A stretch of DNA of 64,000 nucleotides from Isoetes taiwanensis (lineage: Eukaryota; Streptophyta; Lycopodiopsida; Isoetales; Isoetaceae). Both the position numbers and the translations under genes were made by a program. Below the pieces are notes generated by a model. It had not been told where the DNA came from. It made no database searches and worked only from the letters and a program-made list of their open reading frames with translations. Location: positions 62,001-126,000 of the forward strand of contig JAJEKV010000579.1 of the NCBI GenBank assembly GCA_021234155.1, read 5' to 3'. This document shows positions 58,197 to 64,000 of the stretch, in pieces. The number at the start of each line of letters is the position of its first letter. Position 1 is the stretch's first letter.

Positions 58197-61100
58197 ATGG
58201 ATCTATCTAATATCAAGTAAGTCCACTATTTACGGTAGGAATTATGTTACGGTAGGTGTATAGCGTGTTCAAATCTTTGAATTTCAGACTCGCTAGGACC
58301 ACGAAACTTGGCTTCACTTGCGAGGAGTTGGCATGGGGTGCCCATGTTATGCATGCACTCTCTTATTGACACATATCTGACAATGGGAGCAAGAATGCAT
58401 AACATAGGCACCGTGTTGATTTTGTGATGGAGCTAAGCCAAATCGCTTCATGTCACCCACTTGGATCAAATGGCTCAGTATGCCATTCTATTCAAATACC
58501 CTTAAAATGGTGTATTGGTCAATGGCCATAGCCATTTAGTTGAAAATGGTGCAAGGTTGAAATTGTGAATTTGGAGCTAAATCGCGCCATGGCGCCATTT
58601 GGGACTAAAACGGTGCACACTTGATCAAATGGCGCCATGGCGCTATTTATTCTAAATTCACACCTATCCTGCGATGCCATGGTTGTGAATTTGGATCAAA
58701 TGGCGCCATGGCGCCATTTGATCCAAGTGTTCTCTGTTTCGACCAAATGGCGCCATGGCGCCATTTAGCTCCAAAGTTAGACCAAAAGTTTGTCTTCTGT
58801 ACTAAATGGCGCCACTTTTACTTGTTTATTGCTTATTTTTCGTCTAATTCATATGTTCTAAAAAGTTTCGCCTTGCTTGATTGAAACAGGTTCAATTTTC
58901 CCCTGTACAACCTATTCGTCGGAAGGACAATTGTTGCCCGGGGACATATTTTGAATAGAACCACTCTTCATGGGAAGGAAATAGATCCTTCAAATGTAGC
59001 AATTGAGGTCACGGAGTCCGTGATCCCATCGACAGAGCTTCCAGTCCCCTGCGGAGGTGCAGATAACATTGGTGAAGCAGTAGGCACATTCATTCAGTGG
59101 CCTAAGAGGGATGTAAAACAAATTGAGTGGCCCTCAAGTGAAGATACGTCTTTGAGATCCCTCAATTTGCCCTCTTCACAAGAGGATTCATCTAGTAGTC
59201 CACCATCTGTCAGTAGCCCGCCGGACATCAGTTTCACTGCTCACTGTGGTGAACCAAGCAACACAGCAACAAATGAAGAAGACGAGATAGTAGAGGAGAT
59301 TGGAGGTCATGAGAATCTAGCTGTCCGTCTTGGTCTCAGGTTGTTTAAGCCTGAAGATGAGACAGTCTACTACTCCAGAACAGATCTACTAGGTTTGCCA
59401 TGCTACATTCTTCACTCCTGCATTGGATCTAAATATTCGGAGGCGAATATAGTCTTTAGTGATCCTCAGGATGCTATAGACGATGAGTTCTTGGGTGTAT
59501 CAAAGGTCGGGCTTTCAGTGGGTAACATAATAGATCCAACGGGAAACCAAAATATCAGGTTAGCTAATAGTCTAGTAACCTGGGAGACCCATGATGTTTT
59601 GCTTCATGATGGTAGGACAGTTTCACAACATTTACAAGCTCGAGCTGCTCTCGAACATGATGACTCAAAAGTTGAGTGCTTGGAAGCTGATGTTGAGAAG
59701 CAATTCAAGAGGAAAAGGAAATATACATATGTGAAGAGGGTCGGGAGGGAACCAAAGGGGATAGCAAGCGTAAGAGGATGTGCGCTTCAAGTCAATCAAG
59801 AGTGCTCTAAAATCAACATCTTTGCAAGGACGAATGTGTCAAAAAGCGGAGCCGAGAGCAAGTATGTGCCTTAAGAAAAGAATTTTATTCTCAATCAAAA
59901 GCGGTGCGATTACGCTTGTTTTTGATGTGTTGAGTGTAACTTATCACAGGCGGTCGGAGGCTTAAAAGTAGTGGTCTCCAGGTGGAGTCTTTGTCAATTC
60001 GCATGGTGGCGTGGCTCTAGGAGTTGCTCGATCTCGTTTTATAGTTGGAGGAAGAGGTTCGAGTTAGGTGGAAGCGGGCGGAACATGGTATCTGAGGCTC
60101 TAAGAAGCCTAGATCCTGTGACACTAGCTACAGAAAGTGTGCTTGATACCTTCATTAGTGAGAATGCGGCGAGCATTCCACATAGAAGCAAAAAAGGAAA
60201 GGATGATATAAAGGAGAATGTTCGCAAACTTCCTTCCATCCTTAATAAGAAGAGCATACATAAGGAAGTGGGTGCCGTGGTGGAAGAATTGACAGGAAAG
60301 AGCGTGACCTTGCCCTCTTTTTACAATATTTGGAAGAAAGAGTTTCTAGACGTCAGCATAGCAAAAAATACAGCATTCTCCAAGTGTAACATATGTGTAG
60401 TCATCAAGCAGAAATTGGAAAGAACAAAAGATACAAGGGAGAGGCGCAACCTTTCAATTCAACGGCGGGCACATATGTTGGAACAATGTTCCTGTAGGAG
60501 TCAATATTGGCATTGGCGTGCATTATCACATCGTTCACCAGAAAGTCACCTTTGCATAATACATGATAAGATGGATCAGGTCAAAACACTCACACCAAGA
60601 AGTCACCATCTCGCAAAATCTGTTTGGAGAGGAGATCGCTTGAAGAGCGCTTTTGGGAGCATTGACACATGGTCATGGTGGACGGGCTTATGGCCATTTC
60701 TCTCTTGATCTTTGGAAGGATGACTCAAACTTTCATGTTGGATCACTCTCTAGGATCCTACACTATCTTGAGTTGCCGGAAGAAGACAAGTGCGGTGATC
60801 TGTGTGTGGAAGCGTAACTTCTGATTGCAAATTGATGCAAGCCCTAAAAGATACTCGACCCATCTGCGGCATAAGCTAGCCTTGCAGACACAAGAGAAGA
60901 TGCCTTCATCTTCTGCCAACTTAGAAGGCTTCAATCCTCTTCCTCGAAATCTCTACTTACAGGTTGGATAATGCATCGGGTCAAAATAAAATAGATATGT
61001 GTTCTCCTACCTCTCTTATTTGACATGGCTTAAGGTATTCGATGAGATTCAGGTTGGCTTCATGATGGTTGGACATACTCATGGCGATATTGATGCATTG

Positions 61101-62099
61101 TTTGGGAACTTTTCGGCGTTAATGAGTTCATCGGATGCTCTAACTTTGCCTCGAAGTTGCTTTACTTGTTTAGCAAGTGCAATGCAAAGTCTCTGTTCCA
61201 TATTTTGTGGATGAAGTTCAGATTGGAAAGGCTTTGTCAAGGGATATATCCTAATAAAGGCCAACGTCTAACGGGCCATACCGACCCATTGCTATTCCGA
61301 TTTAAAATGGATGGGAAATGGCCCATTATGCAATATAAGATGCGGCCAACCCATAAAGAGTGGATTCGGAAAAAGGAATAAGAATGTGGAAGGAGGATGA
61401 AAATGGTGAGCCAACGTTACCAACGGGGTGCCTAAAAATATCCCTCAAGGAAGACATTGAAAGATCTCCCCTGGCTCGCGGAGACAAAGATCGCAAGTAC
61501 ATAGCATTATGGAATTCCCATACGCAAAAATCAAAGAAGATAGTGTGTTTGCTTACAACGGTACAAAGCAACTATGGATTCTTTGGAGCGAGATTCTTTT
61601 GTGTTTGGAAGATGTATCTCCGGACGACCTCAAAATGATAACTTTTGGTTGCGTACAAGGCAAGAACCTCTACAAAGCTGCATTTTACCGGAGGTCGATG
61701 AAGCCGTTGTGCTTGTAAGACCTTTGCCTACGTGTTGTGGGCGGCCGGATGGGCGTCGGTGTTGCCTATGGATGAGTTTGATCCTCATGCACATGTTACG
61801 TAAAGGTATGTTCGTTTTAGTCCGACCTAGAGCGATGAAACTCCAACGTGTTGGGCTTTCTGAAAGAAGATGCCATCCTAGATCCAGAGTCTACCAATTA
61901 TGGTCACATTTATGTATCATGGTGGATGCCCATTGGTCGTGACTATACAAGGTTTTTAACTAAACGTTGGCGACCCAATCCATCGGATCCATCAAGGTAT
62001 GAGAAGTTAGATGCCATACATTATGCATGGCATGCAAATGGCAAAAGACCAAGACCTGATTCGAATCCAAAATACATTGTTGACATGTGGGGGACATAG
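58197..62099 (+). CDS. Transposase-like protein (DUF7869-type signature), spliced and frameshifted
   Basis: The ATG at 58197 has a perfect ACCACCATGG context and encodes MDLSNI. A GTAAGT donor follows at 58213 and the CAG acceptor ends at about 58889; splicing keeps the frame into FNFPLYNLFVGRTIVARGHI. The 307-residue frame to 59874 has GEAVGTFIQWP, similar to a segment of plant transposon-encoded proteins. From about 60060: FSKCNICVVIKQKLERTKDT, CIIHDKMDQ, LDNASGQNK (60964-60990), and VGHTHGDIDALF (61068-61103). The last two are the D-N-x-x-x-Q-N-K and V-G-H-T-H-x-D-I-D signatures of a transposase-like family often labelled DUF7869 (name from memory). The C-terminus ends at 62099. Acidic residues in these three motifs could be catalytic, but that is not shown. 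Several frameshifts occur, probably partly sequencing errors. Confidence 0.65.
58579..58820. repeat. Five palindromes in intron 1 of the transposase-like gene
   Basis: 22-bp palindromes of the AAATGGCGCCA type at 58579-58600, 58627-58648, 58698-58719 and 58745-58766, and a half-copy at 58804. They are flanked by GATCAAA and TTTGATC in the best copy. Confidence 0.92.
58691..58726. repeat. Perfect 36-bp palindrome
   Basis: TTGGATC, then AAATGGCGCCA and its reverse complement, then GATCCAA. All 36 positions are symmetric with no spacer. Confidence 0.97.
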
Positions 62100-62647
62100 C
62101 ATTAGCTAAAAGCTCTCAATCTCGGTCATGTTCTCGATAATCATGTATGTAATTTCTTTTGCTATAATACTTAAGCATTTTGGACAATTAATCGTTGTCG
62201 ATACATCCATTAGCTTCCATTATGCTTATACTAACATCCTTACATCTTTTATAATAGGTGTTTAATACACATCATTATATCGATGCACATATTATTGATG
62301 GCATACATATAATTTAGATGCACATATTATTGATGGCTTTATAGAGTCGATGATTCACTCATCATCAATCCCTGCTATTGTGATCCCATTCAGCTCGTAG
62401 GCATGGCGCTCAGGAACCCAAAGAAGATGGATCACAACACGAGTAAGGTCGGGGCAATCACACTCCGACCTTACGCTTTGGATTGTAAGTAAGGATCCAA
62501 ATTTTAACACCTTTATGTATGCAGCGATTAATATCATTGTAGCTCATGGAGCAAAGAATGGTCTCAAACCGATCTTCATAAATATTATAAGCCATGGGAG
62601 ATGAATGACTTACAAATCATATGGAGTCTTTTTATAGTCGTTGTAGA
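62100..62647. other. No recognised gene
   Basis: AT-rich DNA downstream of the transposase-like gene, with a short direct repeat ATTATTGATGGC near 62285-62330. A 60-residue minus frame (62355-62537) has no support. Confidence 0.4.
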
Positions 62648-62765
62648 ATTATTGGTATAATACTTCAGCATTATTGGTATTATACGTGAGCATTATTGGT
62701 ATTATACGTCAGCATTATTGGTATTATACTTCAACATTATTGGTATTATACTTCAACATTATTGG
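62648..62765 (+). repeat. 22-bp tandem repeat, 5.4 copies
   Basis: ATTATTGGTATTATAC followed by TTCAAC/GTCAGC variants, five full units and part of a sixth. Confidence 0.92.
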
Positions 62766-62817
62766 ATTCGTAGCTATAAATTCTTTTACCTTGTTTTCAC
62801 TTCTCACTTATTCATTC

Positions 62818-63322
62818 TTGCTTCATCCTTCATCTTCCTTGTTCCTTGATCTTCTTGCTACTTGATCTTCCTTGTTCCTTGATCTTCTTGCTACTTGATC
62901 TTCCTTGTTCATTGCTTCTTGCTACTTGATCTTGATCCTTGTTCCTTGTTCCTTGCTACTTCATTCCCGTGCTCCTTGCTACTTGATCTTGTTGCTTGCT
63001 ACTTGATCTTGATCCTGCTTCTTGCTCCTTGACCTTCCTTGTTCCTTGATCTTCTTGCTACTTGATCTTCCTTGTTCATTGCATTCTGCTACTTGATCTT
63101 GATCCTTGTTCCTTGCTACTTGATCTTGTTCCTTGCTACTTGATCTTGATCCTTGCTTCTTGCTCCTTGATCTTCCTTGTTCATTGATCTTCCTTGTTCA
63201 TTGCATTTTGCTACTTGATCTTGATCCTTGTTCCTTGCTACTTCATTCCCGTGCTCCCTGCTACTTGATCTTGTTGTTTGCTCTTGAACTTACTACTTGC
63301 TCTGCTCCGTGTTCCTTGCTCC
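62818..63322 (+). repeat. CTTGATCTTCCTTGTTC-type degenerate tandem repeat
   Basis: About 500 bp of words CTTGATC, TTCCTTGTTC and CTTGCTACTTGATC in changing order. T-rich and immediately upstream of the gene at 63350. Confidence 0.92.
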
Positions 63323-63349
63323 ATCGGTGATCCTTGCTTGCTTTTGCAA

Positions 63350-63940
63350 ATGATTGGACCCAATCCTCCCTGGGCTACTCCAGAAGGCCTGCAAGCATGC
63401 CCCAGGCATTCTGTGCGGCCTGGAATGGATGAGCTATGGGACCATTTCTTGGAGTGGAGGTTGCGCCACAGTCCCACCAAGGAGCTTACAATGGAGTTGA
63501 TCAACTTCATTCTGGAGCGATTTGATTGTGGTCATGAGCCACTGATGGAAATTAATCCATCTGAATGTTATAGGAGACTTGCAATGAGGGGAATGCTTGA
63601 ACCCCCTCCTTATCTGGACGAGATGCTACAACAATTGAGGCCTCTTCTTCGTGATGGATATTTAGCACACTCTCTGGATGCATACATATCAGAGTTCATT
63701 CATGAAATTTGTAAGGGACAGATGCATGCCCTTATTAGGGTGTACTACCACGTTTACAACGGTTTTGTGGAGTTGGGTCCGCTCTTCTTCCGTGAGTATT
63801 ATCATGTGGAATTACTTTTTCTAATGACTAGGTACCCCATATGGTGGGAAGAATCAGGCTGGGAGGAGCATGAGCTCTTGACTCCTAACCCAGATGCGTG
63901 GGTTAGACCTCGCAGGCGAAGGGAAAGGGGAAGGGGTTAG
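63350..63940 (+). CDS. Unknown 196-residue protein
   Basis: The start at 63350 (MIGPNPPWATPEGLQACP) is chosen because the upstream frame is only Leu/Cys-rich repeat translation. The frame is uninterrupted, with balanced composition: helical segments (LTMELINFILERF, YLDEMLQQLRPLL), a Tyr/His-rich middle (RVYYHVYNGF, REYYHVELLF), a Trp/Glu patch and a basic C-terminus (RPRRRRERGRG). No domain was recognised. An intact frame beside a broken element suggests a younger or less methylated segment, or a gene of the adjoining element. Confidence 0.55.
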   Translation: MIGPNPPWATPEGLQACPRHSVRPGMDELWDHFLEWRLRHSPTKELTMELINFILERFDCGHEPLMEINPSECYRRLAMRGMLEPPPYLDEMLQQLRPLLRDGYLAHSLDAYISEFIHEICKGQMHALIRVYYHVYNGFVELGPLFFREYYHVELLFLMTRYPIWWEESGWEEHELLTPNPDAWVRPRRRRERGRG

Positions 63941-64000
63941 GAACCTGGGGGAAGGTTACTAGGGACATACATAGTTCATAATTTGGTCTCTATTGTGTTT

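Larger units (their letters stand above)
52980..62100. mobile_element. Second large gene-bearing element with divergent genes and palindrome arrays (ends not found)
   Basis: Two gene units are transcribed away from a central region (about 56.2-58.2 kb): a ParB/methyltransferase-like unit on minus and a transposase-like unit on plus. The same 22-bp palindrome family occurs in or beside both units, tying them together. Terminal inverted repeats or target duplications were not identified. The extent, and unity as one element, are inference. Confidence 0.45.

Noticed and set aside
1-64000. tRNA, rRNA or CRISPR-like arrays
   Set aside because: No cloverleaf with a T-loop consensus or rRNA core sequence was spotted by eye. 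The tandem arrays have variable, non-spacer structure.

Overview
The window looks like nuclear DNA from a land plant with a large, repeat-rich genome. It holds an intronless SARD4-type ornithine cyclodeaminase/mu-crystallin gene, a spliced remorin gene, Helitrons with classic plant-type ends and a Mutator-type MITE. A DIRS-like tyrosine-recombinase retrotransposon is also present; such elements are rare in flowering plants, so a fern, lycophyte or bryophyte is a reasonable guess. The species is not proven. No rRNA, tRNA or CRISPR was seen.

Layout. 1-8.4 kb: two Helitrons side by side on the minus strand (1162-5245 and about 5248-8429). The second is interrupted by a plus-strand Helitron (5837-8303) made mostly of a 2.2-kb polypurine tract. 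8.7-12.4 kb: the only clearly host genes, a six-exon remorin (8666-10973) and the ornithine cyclodeaminase gene (11386-12359). Each differs from an open frame only by single-base homopolymer indels. 14-16.4 kb: one arm of a long inverted repeat, a LINE fragment and a MITE. 17.7-37.6 kb: a second, partial copy of the remorin/cyclodeaminase locus. It has been blown apart by a 13.5-kb terminal-inverted-repeat element (about 18353-31858), a Helitron (from 31911) and the other inverted-repeat arm. 38-42 kb: a degenerate minisatellite and AT-rich DNA. 42.2-49.3 kb: three Helitrons nested end-in-end, two carrying kilobase polypyrimidine tracts. 49.9-52.6 kb: a DIRS-like fragment and a LINE fragment. 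53-64 kb: a second gene-bearing element with two head-to-head genes (ParB/methyltransferase-like on minus, transposase-like on plus), arrays of a 22-bp palindrome, and a small unknown gene at the right edge.

The most unusual content is in the two large elements. The 13.5-kb element encodes, on its minus strand, a histone H3-like protein. Its first nine residues match the canonical H3 tail, and its core has H3-like alpha-N and C-terminal segments. Alongside it are several small TATA-box-driven genes for coiled-coil proteins, two of them tandem paralogues. The 53-62 kb element pairs a possible ParB-like plus DNA-methyltransferase-like protein with a DDE-transposase-like protein, with many palindromes between and within the genes.

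Caution on sequence quality. Where two copies of one sequence can be compared, differences cluster at CAG/CTG and CG sites and at homopolymers. This suggests long-read basecalling errors over methylated DNA. Many apparent frameshifts in the transposon genes may therefore be errors, not decay.
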